64,000 nucleotides of DNA from Cepaea nemoralis (GCA_014155875.1 JACEFZ010016149.1:1-64000); one strand, 5' to 3'; shown: positions 1 through 10,442, counted from the stretch's first letter. The notes: generated from the sequence alone by a model not told the origin. Program-made: numbers and translations.

Positions 1-71
1 AAGTGTTCCAATTCAAACAAACATGTGAACATATTTAAATGCCTGTATTGAGAAGTAATGCTTGCTAAATA

Positions 72-92
72 ATATATATATATATATATATA
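72..92. repeat. (TA)n microsatellite in a small hairpin
   Basis: About ten TA units. The run is bounded by GCTTGCTA on the left and TAGCAAGC on the right, so the whole segment can fold into one cruciform. Confidence 0.85.
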
Positions 93-93
93 G

Positions 94-530
94 CAAGCCT
101 TGGAATGTCCTGAGTGCAGTGATGTCAGTTCTTAGCTCAACTCAACTCATGTCGTATTTTTCCTCTGCCTTTCACCTTCCAGTGGAGCATCAGCTCTCAA
201 CCAGCTCAGGCCAAGCCTTTTGTAGACGAGCTCGTGATGTTAAACATGGAAACCACAAACAATGTTGCACGATTTAATTGATAAAGTGCCATGGGATGAT
301 TAATCGTCTTAGGTGACTTCCTGTATCAGCCATGAGCTTATGTGCAGTAGACAGTAGTTTAGTCGATGGACCAACATCATGGCACACGGTTTTTAACACA
401 TAAGTGCTCCGTTTTCCTCCTAACTCAAACCTGAGTCTGGAGAAACTCAGCTCAGTGCACAAACTCCGTAGCACCGGCGAAGATCCTGAAATACTTTGGG
501 TAGATTTTTAACTCGAAATTTTGCCCGGGC
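94..530. other. Unassigned non-coding stretch
   Basis: I see no convincing gene, tandem array or mobile element here. A short minus-strand open frame (474-274) has no domain I recognise. Its LIIPW string resembles a PIN-domain segment but runs into a stop a few codons later with no splice donor. Confidence 0.4.
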
Positions 531-534
531 AGCG

Positions 535-747
535 CCGTTAGGCTACTCTTTTTCGATTTCCAACTGCCAAGAGATTTTGTACGTGCTCAACAATACAGAC
601 GGGCATCCGATCTCACTACCCAGAGACCAGGGGAAATTTTATTACTAGAAGCCCACGTGAAAAAATCCTGGTCCTCACCAGGGCTTGAACCCGGAACCTC
701 CAGCACTCAAGGCGGACACCATACCTCAAGACCACTCAGCCCCCAGA
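535..747 (-). mobile_element. tRNA-derived SINE (family 1)
   Basis: On the minus strand, 747-669 reads like a class II tRNA head. It has an A-box-like TGAGTGGTCTTGAGG and a B-box-like GGTTCAAGCCC about 40 bases later. The ends do not pair into an acceptor stem and a non-tRNA body follows towards 535, so this is a SINE promoter head and not a working tRNA gene. The 3' boundary is uncertain. Confidence 0.55.
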
Positions 748-849
748 AAGTAGTTTTCCCTATGAAACCCCCTTTAATTTGATATATAATACAACATGCC
801 TGTTACCATATTAACAACTTTTAAGTCATAACTGTGACACTATAATAAT

Positions 850-960
850 TATTAGCTGATTATTTTAGATTATATATTATAGCTGACATTTTGCTGAGAT
901 TATATATTATAGCTGACATAGCTGATTATTTTAGATTATATATTACAGCTGACATTAGAT
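850..960. repeat. Short AT-rich direct repeats
   Basis: Three imperfect copies of a unit containing GATTATATATTATAGCTGACAT, with ATTATTTTA linkers. They abut the truncated LINE that begins near 977. Confidence 0.6.
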
Positions 961-976
961 AAAATAATTAGCTCCG

Positions 977-1925
977 ATTACGACCCACTCCGAGGAAGAA
1001 TTACAACATCTACTATCTGCATTCTCCAATGCTTGTTCTGAATTTGGTTTAACAGTTAACAAAAAGAAAACACAGATTATGTCAAAAGGTGCACATGGTG
1101 TACCATCAATCTTTATTGACGACGCCGAACTGGAGATAGTAGACCATTTTACATATCTTGGATCAGAGGTAAATAGCAAATTATCCCTCGATCAGGAAAT
1201 CAACATCAGGATTGGCAAGGCAGCAACAACAATGAACATGTTAGCAAAAAGAGTCTGGGAGAACAGGAAGCTTACTGCCAAAACAAAAGTCCTCGTCTAC
1301 CAAGCCTGTGTCCTTAGTACTCTTCTTTATGGCAGTGAAACCTGGACAACTTACTCACACCAAGAGAAATGTTTAAACAGCTTTCATATGCGGTGTCTGC
1401 GAAGAATACTTGGTATTAAGTGGCAAGACAAAATCACAAATACTGAAGTATTGGAAAGATCAGGTTGTGTGACGGTGTATTCCATGCTCAGTCTTCGTAG
1501 ACTTAGATGGATAGGACACGTTAGGAGGATGGATGATGGTAGAATACCAAAGGACATCTTTTTTGGTGAATTACAGACGGGTAGGAGATCTCAGGGTCGG
1601 CCTCTACTACGATACAAAGATGTGTGTAAGCGGGACATGATTGATATAGGCATTGATAATGCACAATGGGAGCACGTCGCCGCTGAACGTGTTGCATGGA
1701 GGGCAACTATCAGAAACGGAATAAAGACAAAGGAGAAAATGATTGCAGATAAAGCACACACAGAGCGTGAGAGACGTAAGATGGTGCAAAATGGTGGAAA
1801 TGACCATGTTTTCACATGCACCTACTGTGGGCAAACATTTGCAGCAAGAATTGGCCTTACCAGCCACACTCGCCACCGCCATGGATCGTAGTTACTGCCA
1901 TATGACAGTTATTAAGCCTTTTTGA
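977..1925 (+). mobile_element. LINE family A, 5'-truncated 3' fragment
   Basis: The open frame runs from about 977 to the TAG at 1889-1891. It matches the C-terminal 300 residues of the full-length element at 34130-38103 almost residue for residue, beginning at TTHSEEE just after the RT FADD box. It ends in the same C2H2 finger (C-x2-C-x12-H-x4-H type, about 1810-1880). The upstream RT and endonuclease are missing, as expected for a 5'-truncated retroposition. The 3' UTR reads to about 1925, is broken by a reversed copy, and seems to resume at 2526-2570. It cannot be autonomous. Confidence 0.85.
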
Positions 1926-2518
1926 AGCATTACATTGCATTGGCGCCTTTCCGTCTTGACAGACGATAGTTTGGTACATTGTGCTTCAAAAAGGCTTAAT
2001 AACTGTCATATGGCAATAACTAGGATCCATGGCGGTGGCGAGTGTGGCTGGTAAGGCCAATTCTTGCTGCAAATGTTTACCTCTCCATAGCACAAAGCCT
2101 GGGCTAAAATAAAGAAACCATGTGTTGCCCATGCAGCATGATCCCTCTCTCTGCCTGCCTAGTTCACTCCAGAGGAAAGTTAACACCTATACATCTGGAA
2201 CAAGACAAGCTGCAGAAGCTGCCGGATCAGCAAAGCAATGCTCTAACTGTCCGCCTGTCGGAGCTTCAATCCTAGACCAGCTGCCAACCAAGGCTTAGGG
2301 CCTGGTCTGCCCTGCCATGACTTATTTTGTCTTTGGGTTGCATTTCCTCGCACCAGGATAAGGCTAGTACCCTCCCAATTGCGCTCTTCCGCCCGAAGCC
2401 GTTGGCACAATGCGGGGTGTCGGGTTTGGTAAACGCCGCCCAATATTCGGCGCTGACAGAAAGCAGGTAGTACCGTCTACTGTCATACGGTAGCTCAGTC
2501 ATATCTGACTAAGACCTG
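1926..2518 (-). mobile_element. Internally deleted LINE-A derivative (5' UTR joined to 3' end)
   Basis: Reading the minus strand from 2518, the sequence follows the 5' UTR of family A (compare 38103-37655). At about 2087 it jumps straight into the last codons and the 3' UTR (2086-1943). The whole endonuclease-RT ORF is absent. It sits inside the 3' UTR of the plus-strand copy, so 1838-1925 and 1983-2086 form an inverted repeat of about 90 bp. I could not define a clear target duplication. Confidence 0.75.
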
Positions 2519-2525
2519 ACTATAA

Positions 2526-2570
2526 ACAATGTACCAAACTATCGTCTGTCAAGACGGAAAGGTGCCAATG
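2526..2570 (+). mobile_element. LINE-A 3' terminus, resumed after nested insertion
   Basis: This stretch matches the family-A tail, with the hairpin CGTCTGTCAAGACGG and AAGGTGCCAATG. It fits as the continuation of the plus-strand copy that breaks off at 1925. The tail is followed by AT-rich AATAATTAATTA. Confidence 0.65.
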
Positions 2571-2863
2571 CAATAATAATTAATTATACTTCTTTGCATT
2601 TTCCACCATCCATTTCTGTTAGGTCCAAACCTACTTTCTGTTTAGCACTGAATGTTTTAACAAAAATAAGAAAGAAATTACAAGATCAAAGTATGACTGC
2701 TTAAAGTTGTCTCAATGTAATCAGCATTCTGTACACACGCAAGCAATTGATGGCTACGATCATCGGATTATATCAAGACCAGTAGTCTCGCCGAGAGGTT
2801 TTGGTGTCCACGTTTGGCTCCTGCTGAGCATTTTTACATGAACCATTTGTTTCTCTTTGTTGT

Positions 2864-3318
2864 CAGGTCTTAGTGAGATATGACTGAGCTACCATATGAT
2901 AGTAGACAGTACTACCTGCTTTCTGTTAGCACTGAATGTTGGGCGACACCAAACCCGACACCCCACATTGTGCCAATGGCTTTAGGCGGAGAAGCGCAAT
3001 TGGAAGGATAAAGCCTTATCCTGGTGCAAGGAAATGCAACCTAAAGACTAAATGTTGTGGCAGGGCTGACCAGGTCCTAAGCCTTGATTGGCAACTAGTC
3101 TAGAATCAAAGCTACGATAGGCTAGAGCATTGCTTTGCTGATCTGGCAGCTTGCCTTGATTTAGATGTGTAGGTGTTACCTTTCCTCTGGAGTAAACTAT
3201 GCAGGCCAAGAGAGGAATCATGCTGATTGGGCAACACATGGTCTCTACAATTCGGCCCAGGCTTTGTGCTAGTTTTGAAGCACAATGTATCGTCTGTCAA
3301 GACGGCCAGGTGCCAGTA
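2864..3318 (+). mobile_element. LINE-A derivative, 5' UTR joined to tail (copy 2)
   Basis: It starts with the family-A 5' end (CAGGTCTTAGTGAGATATGA) and follows the 5' UTR to about 3268 (GGCTTTGTGCTA). It then joins the 3' UTR at TTTTGAAGCACAATG and ends with the hairpin CGTCTGTCAAGACGG. No coding sequence remains. The 5' breakpoint is nearly the same as in the copy at 1926-2518, while the 3' breakpoint differs. Confidence 0.75.
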
Positions 3319-3324
3319 ATTTGT

Positions 3325-3765
3325 TTCTAATTATATGACACCTCAAAACAATGGATTCCCTTAGTGAATTCAAACACAGAAGCCATAAACAAGATGTTGC
3401 ACGATTTATTGCCTGGCATATTTCGCTGTATCTTGACATGTGCATTACTGCAGAGTTACTTTCATATGAAGTGAATAAATGAATAATACTGTAGCTGGAG
3501 TACTTAAAACACACAGTCACGGCTGGTCATGATTTGTTGGATTTTACGGCGAAGGTTTTCTTTGCGGTGAAGCAGCCAGTATCACACCAACCATCCTTTG
3601 TCACCTCTTACAAGATGCATAATAAGTTACAGCGCTACGATTCTTTACTTTTATTATAGACCACAGCAACACGGGTGAGGCCACTATCCTACACATGTAA
3701 TAAAACCATAACCAAGCTCCCAAAACAACCTTTTAGCGAATCTGCCTTTTCAATCCCTATAATTC
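3325..3765. other. Non-coding stretch with a diverged dispersed repeat
   Basis: No gene is visible. About 3519-3720 resembles 14385-14470 and 14860-15010 (a segment about a replaced head, CACCTC and CATA-rich lines), so it is probably an old interspersed repeat of unknown class. Confidence 0.35.
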
Positions 3766-3770
3766 GGAGG

Positions 3771-4062
3771 TTAGCATGGATGAATGGATAAGAGCATTCA
3801 TGCTTAAACATCCGGTGTGCTGATGTTGAGGTAGCGGGTTCAACCCTTACACCGGCCAGTTGGGACTAAAATGTTGACTTCTCGTCCTTGACTTGGGGAC
3901 GTAAATTACAAGTACTCTGAAGTTGGAGTGGGTTTGCCTGATGGCGAGGGACACTGGTAACAGAGAAAGCTAATCCACAAGCAAAATTAAGTCCAGTGCT
4001 ATCAGAAGTAACGAGTATGGACTATGCTTCAGTTCAAATCGAGCATTGCCAAAACTTATAAA
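3771..4062 (+). mobile_element. tRNA-derived SINE (family 2), copy 1
   Basis: The tRNA-like head has an A-box-like TGGATGAATGGATAAGAGC and a B-box GGGTTCAACCC. The body is shared with six other places in this window and carries GTAAATTACAAGTAC and GAGGGACACTGGTAA. It ends in a short A-rich tail. The copy lies just downstream, in gene direction, of exon 6. Confidence 0.75.
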
Positions 4063-4164
4063 AAGAAATTCCTTATAATTCAAAGCTGGGAACCCACTGT
4101 ATCACGTCTGTGGAAAGTGGGAGAAGCTTAGTTGGATCTAATACACATAAACACATACACTTAC

Positions 4165-4243
4165 CTGGTATACTGCAGTTCATGATTTCTTGAAGAGACT
4201 TCAAACAAGAGATGAACACATTTGTATCCACCACCAGTATTAC
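4165..4243 (-). CDS. SWT1: SWT1-like gene, exon 6: start of the PIN nuclease domain
   Basis: This 79-nt exon has a strong acceptor (TTTCTCTAG before 4243) and an excellent donor (CAG|GTAAGTG after 4165). Entered in phase 0, it reads VILVVDTNVFISCLKSLQEI and six more residues, and leaves in phase 1. A hydrophobic strand followed by VDTN is the classic first motif of PIN-domain ribonucleases; the Asp is the first metal-binding acidic residue. Joined to the upstream exons, the Asp would be near residue 568. The remaining PIN acidic residues must be encoded further left, outside the window. With the WW domain of exon 1, the architecture points to the nuclear endoribonuclease SWT1, which acts in mRNP quality control; that name rests on family knowledge, not on an alignment. 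Confidence 0.65.
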
Positions 4244-4569
4244 CTAGAGAAAGTTTGAAAGGAAGAGAGGTAGAATCATGCTGAAGTTTGCAGTTACTAA
4301 GCCTTTGTCTTAAATAATGGTTGTTTTCTAGCGGAAGATGTAAAAAATACTAGAGGTTTGTGGCCAGGTCTATCTGTTGTAACTACACAAAGTATGGCTT
4401 GATTAGCCAGATGAAGGTATGTGTGGTGTCTCACACTTGGATACAAACGTAAGTGTTCCATTACGGGGTTGGAGGCATGAATCAATCAATTACGCAGATA
4501 TGAACCTCTAAACTGTGACATAAATATGAATCAATCAGTAATGACAGACATATGAATAAGTTCAGATAC

Positions 4570-4830
4570 ATGTATGGAATAGTTTGGCCATGCAACTAGG
4601 TTACCAACTAACAGTATGCCACAACAAGCAATGATGTACAGACCAGAGGGAAGCAGAGGAAGAGGCCGACCATGTAAACGATGGACGGAGGGAATAGCAG
4701 AGTCCATGGGAATATTGATACATAAAGCCCATAAGCGGGCACTCTCCTGCTGTTTATACTTCACCTCGACATCGCAAGGTACAAGAGGAACCTGATGAGA
4801 TGATGATGAGATGACATGTATGAATCAGTC
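4570..4830 (+). mobile_element. LINE family K, 3' fragment
   Basis: The translation shows the basic GRGRP-type C-terminal motif of RTE-like LINEs (SRGRGRPCKRW) and ends in (GATGA)n. A second copy in the opposite orientation lies at 14047-14385. Both lack RT motifs, so only 3' ends survive. Confidence 0.6.
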
Positions 4831-5027
4831 AAGACACATGTATGAATCAGTCAAGACACATGTATTAATCAATAAATATCCATTGTGTCTAAGCGCTAGG
4901 GCATCATCTCATCTGATGCATCAGTGGTCCTTGTTCAATATATGTGCTGTATGCTCCACAGAATAATGAAAGATTATCATATTAGTCACGCAACATGTCT
5001 TTCTAATAGAATGGAGGGACATGTCTG

Positions 5028-6170
5028 ACACTAGTGGGACATATCTGATAGAGTAGTGGGACATATCTGGTAGAGTAGTGGGACATATCTGGTAGAGTAG
5101 TGGGACATATCTGATAGAGTAGTGGGACATATCTGGTAGAGTCTGGTAGAGTAGTGGGACATATCTGGTAGAGTAGTGGGAGATATCTGATAGAGTAGTG
5201 GGACATATCTGATAGAGTAGTGGGACATATCTGATAGAGTAGTGGGATATATCTGATAGAGTAGTGGGACATATCTGATAGAGTAGTGGGACATATCTGG
5301 TAGAGTAGTGGGACATATCTGATAGAGTAGTGGGAGATATCTGATAGAGTAGTGGGACATATCTGATAGATTAGTGGGACATATCTGATAGAGTAGTGGG
5401 AGATATCTGATAGAGTGGTGGTACATACCTAATAGAGTAGTGGGACATATCTGATAGAGTAGTGGGACATATTTGATAGAGTAGTGGGACATATCTGATA
5501 TAGTGGGACTTATCTAATAGAGTAGTGGGACATGTCTGATAGAGTGGTGGGACATATATGATAGAGTAGTGGGACATATCTGATAGAGTAGTGAGACATA
5601 TCTGATAGAGTAGTGGGAGATATCTGATAGAGTAGTGGGACATATCTGATAGAGTAGTGGGAGATATCTGATAGAGTGGTGGTACATACCTAATAGAGTA
5701 GTGGGACATATCTGATAGAGTAGTGGGACATATCTGGTAGAGTAGTGGGACATATCTGATAGAGTGGTGGTACATACCTAATAGAGTAGTGGGACATATC
5801 TGATAGAGTAGTGGGACATATCTGATAGAGTAGTGGGACATATCTGATATAGTGGGACTTATCTAATAGAGTAGTGGGACATGTCTGATAGAGTGGTGGG
5901 ACATATATGATAGAGTAGTGGGACATGTCTGATGGAGTGTGGGCCAAATCTGGTAGAGTGGTGGTACATACCTAATAGAGTAGTGGGACATATCTGATAG
6001 AGTAGTGGGACATATCTGATAGAGTAGTGGGACATATCTGATATAGTGGGACTTATCTAATAGAGTAGTGGGACATGTCTGATAGAGTGGTGGGACATAT
6101 ATGATAGAGTAGTGGGACATGTCTGATGGAGTGTGGGCCAAATCTGGTAGAGTGGTGGGTCATGTCTGGT
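5028..6170. repeat. 22-bp minisatellite, about 50 copies
   Basis: The consensus unit is AGTGGGACATATCTGATAGAG plus T. Point variants are ordered in longer blocks: a cassette with GATATAGTGGGACTTATC and a following variant recurs near 5497, 5847 and 6038, so a higher-order period is superposed. The unit is 22 bases, so reading frames shift every repeat and the open frames on both strands are by-products. It lies in the intron between exons 5 and 6. Confidence 0.95.
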
Positions 6171-6399
6171 GCAGGTCTGAAACATGGAAATGTAGATCTG
6201 ACCCTCAATGAGGTACCTAACCGACCTTTGTTCGCCAAATTAAAACAGACTGTGTTGTGTTCCAAGTAATGCAACAATAAAATAGAACAACATGCTACTC
6301 CAACTCTCCAGGACTGTAGACGAAAGGCTTGAACTGAATGACAAGAATAATTACCACAATCTGCTGCCCACAGACACTCACAACAGATGTGGGGCTCAC

Positions 6400-6492
6400 C
6401 TGCTTCTCCAACACATCTTTGGTGGAATCTATGGCAGCACACTGATTCACGGATTTTGCTCGCGTCACCGTTTCAGTAAGTACTCCTGTTGG
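6400..6492 (-). CDS. SWT1: SWT1-like gene, exon 5
   Basis: A 93-nt candidate exon (31 codons, phase 0 to 0) lies between acceptor GTTGCAG| and donor CAG|GTGAGC. It encodes PTGVLTETVTRAKSVNQCAA followed by IDSTKDVLEKQ. An alternative acceptor 7 bases further in (CCAACAG|) exists but would not keep the phase of exons 4 and 6. I recognise no domain; it would be the linker just before the PIN fold. The support is the splice sites, an even codon pattern, and phases that agree with both neighbours. Confidence 0.55.
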
Positions 6493-6659
6493 CTGCAACA
6501 TTCATTACATACAATATTAATTAATCCTAAATTTAAATACAAAGCAGGACATAAAATTTAAAAAAAAACAACAACACTATGAATACTCTAAGAGAGGCCT
6601 GGTGCTTGTGAGGTCATGTTGCCCATCTCAGGCTCAGGAGACACCAGGTTTGATCTCAG

Positions 6660-6762
6660 CCTTATGGCTGGGATATTTCCCAAGAACCACTGATATCTAA
6701 TGATATCATACATCCCCTGATCCCCTGGGAGGTTAGATTGGTCACATAGCCTTCTCGGATCA
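6660..6762. repeat. Segment shared with 28320-28408
   Basis: About 95 bp, including CCACTGATATCTAATGATAT and GGTTAGATTGGTCACATAG, is nearly identical to 28320-28408. In both places it lies immediately 3' of the tail of a minus-strand LINE B copy. Confidence 0.8.
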
Positions 6763-7312
6763 TCATCATCATAATCAAGTGCCCTGCCAGCTGGCGTAGG
6801 CTTTCATGTCTCTCCACAGATCTCGATCTTTGGTTTTCTGGGTCAACTCTGCTGATGTTATTCCTCCATGCCACTGTCTCAATCTATCCAGCATCATTTC
6901 TCTTGGTCTGTCTCTGCCCCTCTTTCCCTCGATCTTTCCAGTCATCACAATGTTCTACGACGTCTCTCTTCTCACCACATGACTAAAGAAAGCTTTTTGT
7001 CTCTTTCTTATTGTAGTATATAATGTTCTGGTTTCATTAGCCTCTTTCATGCAATCGTCATTAGTTACTTTGGCAATCCAAGGAATTTGCAACATTCGAC
7101 TTAGGAACCACATCTCTGTTGCTTCCAAGTTCTTCCTAATTTGTTCATTTACATTCCAAGATTCATTGCCATACATCAATGCAGGTTCTATACAGCATTT
7201 CAGCACTCTCTTTCTTACATTCAATGATAGTGACTTATTGCATAAGATATTCTTCATTTTCTGACATACAGCATTTTCTTGCTCTGCCCTGCTCTTAACA
7301 TTCTCGGATAAG
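6763..7312 (-). mobile_element. LINE family B (RTE-like), 5'-truncated
   Basis: Minus-strand translation from 7310 gives the post-RT region of family B (NVRKRVLKC, EPALMYGNESW, ATEMWFLSRML), with stops and frameshifts further on. It ends in the family B 3' terminus and a (TGA)n tail at 6763-6775. It matches the copies at 16695-18195 and 42088-44975. It lacks the RT catalytic motifs and the endonuclease. Confidence 0.85.
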
Positions 7313-7317
7313 GACAA

Positions 7318-7680
7318 AAAAAAACAGGAGGTTCCAAGTGCTATGGCAGTTGATAATCACAAAGTGTAGGCTCTAGGCCACTGCCATGGAAAAATTGTTG
7401 GGAAAGAAAAAAAATCAATCCATGGGGGAGATAAGGGACATGTGGGTTATTTTGCAAGGCTGTACCCCACCATCAACTTTGCGCCCCTAGTTATAACAGC
7501 AATTTGGAACCAGAATACTTTATAAACAAGTTAACAGGCTGACTACAAGCATAATTAACATAATAAAGGAAACTTTTAATTAAGCCTGACTTCTCCAATC
7601 CCATATTTTTATTGACCGATCAGCACTTAATGGATTATTAAATATTAGGAAGTTTCACAACCAGTCTAAGGGTTTAACAA
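7318..7680. other. Unassigned intronic stretch
   Basis: AT-rich unique-looking sequence. I see no coding frame, repeat array or SINE head. Confidence 0.4.
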
Positions 7681-7684
7681 CTTA

Positions 7685-7709
7685 ATGATGATGATGATGA
7701 TGATGATGA
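7685..7709. repeat. (TGA)n microsatellite
   Basis: Eight tandem ATG/TGA triplets. Family A and B LINEs end in the same triplet, so this may mark a decayed insertion. Confidence 0.8.
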
Positions 7710-7879
7710 AAAGTGTGAGACCAAGGAGATAGCTGAAAACTATCTTCATGGATAGGAAAAGAAAAGGAAGTAAAAGAGGTAAGACAGAAGAGACAGAGAT
7801 TGCAGAAAAGTATATCATGACACTTAATAATAAAAACATCACAATAAACAAATGTGCAGATTACAAAAGTGATTCTTTT

Positions 7880-8125
7880 TCAGCTCACTTTGAACTCAAG
7901 TGTAGTCCACACACATGCTATTACTTCTAGTAGTTGCCACCACTGACTGATTTTGCGTGTGGATTAGCTTTACCTATTACCAGTATCCCTCGTCACCTGG
8001 TGAACCCACTTTGACTTCTGAGGTACTTGTAATTTATGTCCTCAACCAGAAGTCAGCATTTAAGTTCAACTGCCCGAGGAAGGAGTTGAGCCTGCTACCT
8101 GGCAAGCATGTCAACCTTCTACAAA
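7880..8125 (-). mobile_element. SINE family 2, copy 2
   Basis: This is the reverse complement of the body seen at 3771-4062 (CTCACTTTGAACTCAAGTGT, CCCTCGTCACCTGGTGAACC). The tRNA-like head at about 8080-8125 is degraded. Confidence 0.7.
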
Positions 8126-8548
8126 AGTGATAACATATTCACACATGGATGTTCGTCCATCACGAATGATGAGGACCATTCATTCATTGCATCTTTTGAT
8201 TGATGAAGAACGAATGACTTGCGCTTTAGATTGGATTATAATGAGGTAGTGGTCGCGCAACTCCGTCGACCTCACTCTCTCGTCTGCGTCCATCTGGTTC
8301 ACATATGTAACAGATTCACACATGTAACAGATTCACACATGTAAACATTACACTTAAAATCTGTAAAATGCAAGAGACTCAAACACCCAGGAAGACAGAC
8401 TTGGTTAACAACTGTTGGGAAGAAGACGAGCATGTCAGCCATAATGCACAAATATCTTTACTAGTTAAATTAAACAGGCACAATGTAAACATGTCCATCA
8501 CCAAACAATTTCAGAAGATCAAAGAGAGAAAGAAGAAATCAATCATAC

Positions 8549-8590
8549 CTCTTGGAGTATTGATGAAGTCTGTGTCCGTACATCTTGTAG
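8549..8590 (-). CDS. SWT1: SWT1-like gene, exon 4 (42-nt microexon, predicted)
   Basis: This candidate microexon of exactly 14 codons lies between acceptor TTTTAATGTTTAG| and donor GAG|GTATGA. In phase 0 it reads LQDVRTQTSSILQE. Phase 0 to 0 fits exon 3 (ends in phase 0) and exon 5 (starts in phase 0). Such a short exon is weak evidence alone; the matching phases and plausible hydrophilic peptide support it. It could be a chance splice-site pair. Confidence 0.4.
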
Positions 8591-8639
8591 CTAAACATTA
8601 AAACAAATATTTTAGCTTAATGGTGATGTTACAAAAGAT

Positions 8640-9440
8640 TCCTTCAAGATTATATATGATCTTATCCACTAGTTAAATAAATATCACTTCTTATCACTGA
8701 AGCCAAATTACTACAGAATCTATCAGGGTTATATACGTTCTTAATCTCTAATTTAATAAATATCCCTTATCACTGAAGCCAGGTTACTACTGAATCTATC
8801 AAGGTTATAATTGTTCTTGTTCTTAAACATCCGATGTGATGATGCTGAGGTAAGGGGTTCAACCCCCTACCCTGGACAGTTGGACTAAAATGTTGACCTA
8901 TCGACCTTGACTTGGAGACATAAATTACAAGTACCTCTGAAGTCGGAGTGGGTTCACCTTATGGCGAGGGACACTGTTAATAGGGAAAGCTAATCCACAC
9001 ACAACATTCAGTCCAGCACTACTTCAAGTAGTGTGTATGGACTATGCTTGAGTTCAAAATGAGCGAGCGCCAAAAAAATAAAATAAATAAAAATAAAAAA
9101 TATATGTTCTTATCCTCTAATTTAATAAATATCACTTCTTATCACCGAAGCCAAATTACTACTGGATCTATCAAGGTTATATATGTTATTATCTACTAGT
9201 TAAATAAATATCACTTCTTATCACCGAAGCCAAATTACTACTGGATCTATCAAGGTTATATATGTTATTATCTACTAGTTAAATAAATATCACTTCTTAT
9301 CACCGAAGCCAAATTACTACTGAATCTAACAAGGTTATGAATGTTCTTATCTACAAATTAAATAAATATCACTTCTTATCACTGCTGTCAAATTACTACT
9401 GAATACATCAAGATTATATATATTCTTATTCTCTAGTTTT
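8640..9440. repeat. 79-bp tandem repeat, first block
   Basis: The unit reads like CTATCAAGGTTATATATG, a Leu/Ile-type AT-rich middle with CTAGTTAAATAAATATCAC, then GAAGCCAAATTACTACTG. Two neighbouring units at 9162 and 9241 are 79 bp apart. The array is interrupted by a SINE (8815-9105) and continues after a 335-bp insertion, at 9800-10110 and more loosely at 11580-11860. Confidence 0.85.
8815..9105 (+). mobile_element. SINE family 2, copy 3 (inserted in the 79-bp array)
   Basis: The head is truncated at its 5' side but keeps the B-box-like GGGGTTCAACCCCC. The body matches the other copies and the tail is (AAATA)n. It interrupts the 79-bp tandem array and is therefore younger than it. Confidence 0.75.
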
Positions 9441-9452
9441 AAAACTATGACT

Positions 9453-9787
9453 GGGTTGCAGAGGTGTTTCCAAGGCACCAGGGCTGGGTTATATACTGGC
9501 CAAGACCTATTGACGCGTCCTCGTCAAGCGTCCTGGGCAACAGGTCCCTTCGGGTCCTGGCTAAAGTCAGTAGGATCGCCGATTCCTCCAAGTCGGAGAG
9601 TATCTGCCTGTACAGCAAGGAACCACCAGTCTGCACACCAATAAGCCAGACATGGGACAACGGATACTCACGCAAACCTCAGGTCCTGTATGACATCACA
9701 CTGATGTTGGACAACAGGATGTCTTCATCCGACATACAGGACTTCGCGTTGGAGCTCAAGCCAACGAACACAAGCAAGCAAGCAAGC
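9453..9787 (+). mobile_element. 335-bp retroposon with (AAGC)n tail and 11-bp target duplication
   Basis: It is flanked by the perfect direct repeat AAACTATGACT (9442-9452 and 9788-9798) and ends in four CAAG/AAGC units. That makes it a target-primed insertion, inside the 79-bp tandem array. It is GC-richer than its surroundings and I do not recognise the body. It may be a SINE or the 3' end of an unrecognised LINE. Confidence 0.75.
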
Positions 9788-9799
9788 AAACTATGACTT

Positions 9800-10110
9800 C
9801 TTATCATCGGAGCCAATTTACTAATGAATACAAAAAAACTATACATGTTCTTGTCAACTGGTTATTTCTCACATCACTGAAGCCATATAACAAATGAATC
9901 CATCAAGATTATACACATATTTATCCTATAGGTTAATAACTATATCTGCTTACCATTGAAGCCAAATTACTAATGAATGCATCAAGATTATGTACATTTT
10001 TATCCAATACTTTATGCTCTCTGCTTATCACTGAAGCCAAATTAGTGATGAATTCATCAAGGTTATGTACATTTTTATCTACTATTTTATCATCCATATC
10101 AACATTCCAA
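9800..10110. repeat. 79-bp tandem repeat, second block
   Basis: These are diverged continuations of the 8640-9440 array, with GAAGCCAAATTA and CATCAAG-TTAT landmarks at roughly 75-85 bp spacing. Confidence 0.75.
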
Positions 10111-10144
10111 GACAGGTTTATCAAATATGTGTGCGTATGTGTAT

Positions 10145-10262
10145 AGCAACAGCCCTAGAGGAGTGTCTGGCCGAGTGGCAACAATATCAGTCTCCCATAC
10201 CGGAGACCCGTGTTCACATCCTTAATAGGGTGATGGATTTTTTTTCTGTAAGAAGCAAATAG
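10145..10262 (+). mobile_element. tRNA-like SINE head (family 3)
   Basis: It has an A-box TGGCCGAGTGGCAA and, about 40 bases on, a B-box-like GTGTTCACATCC. The arms do not make a full cloverleaf, so this is not annotated as a tRNA gene. Confidence 0.5.
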
Positions 10263-10442
10263 AAAACCCTAACCTGCAGTTTGTGACAACTGCCCCAAGC
10301 TAGGTGGCCTTAATCTCTAAGCCCAAGACTTCCCTGTCCTAAACCACAAGGCAATAATAGGCAACAATGACAATTAATGACAGACAGCAATAGTCCACTG
10401 ACATCTAGTCATCTTCTGGCCTAACTTATAGTAAAAAAGTAT

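Noticed and set aside
274..474. Next PIN-domain exon of the SWT1-like gene (LIIPW string)
   Set aside because: The frame stops four codons later and no donor or matching acceptor is present.
669..745. Functional tRNA gene
   Set aside because: A and B boxes are present but the acceptor stem does not pair and a SINE body follows.
5003..6141. Overlapping Tyr/Pro/Ser-rich open frames on the minus strand
   Set aside because: They are translations of the 22-bp satellite in all frames; no start context, splice sites or domain.
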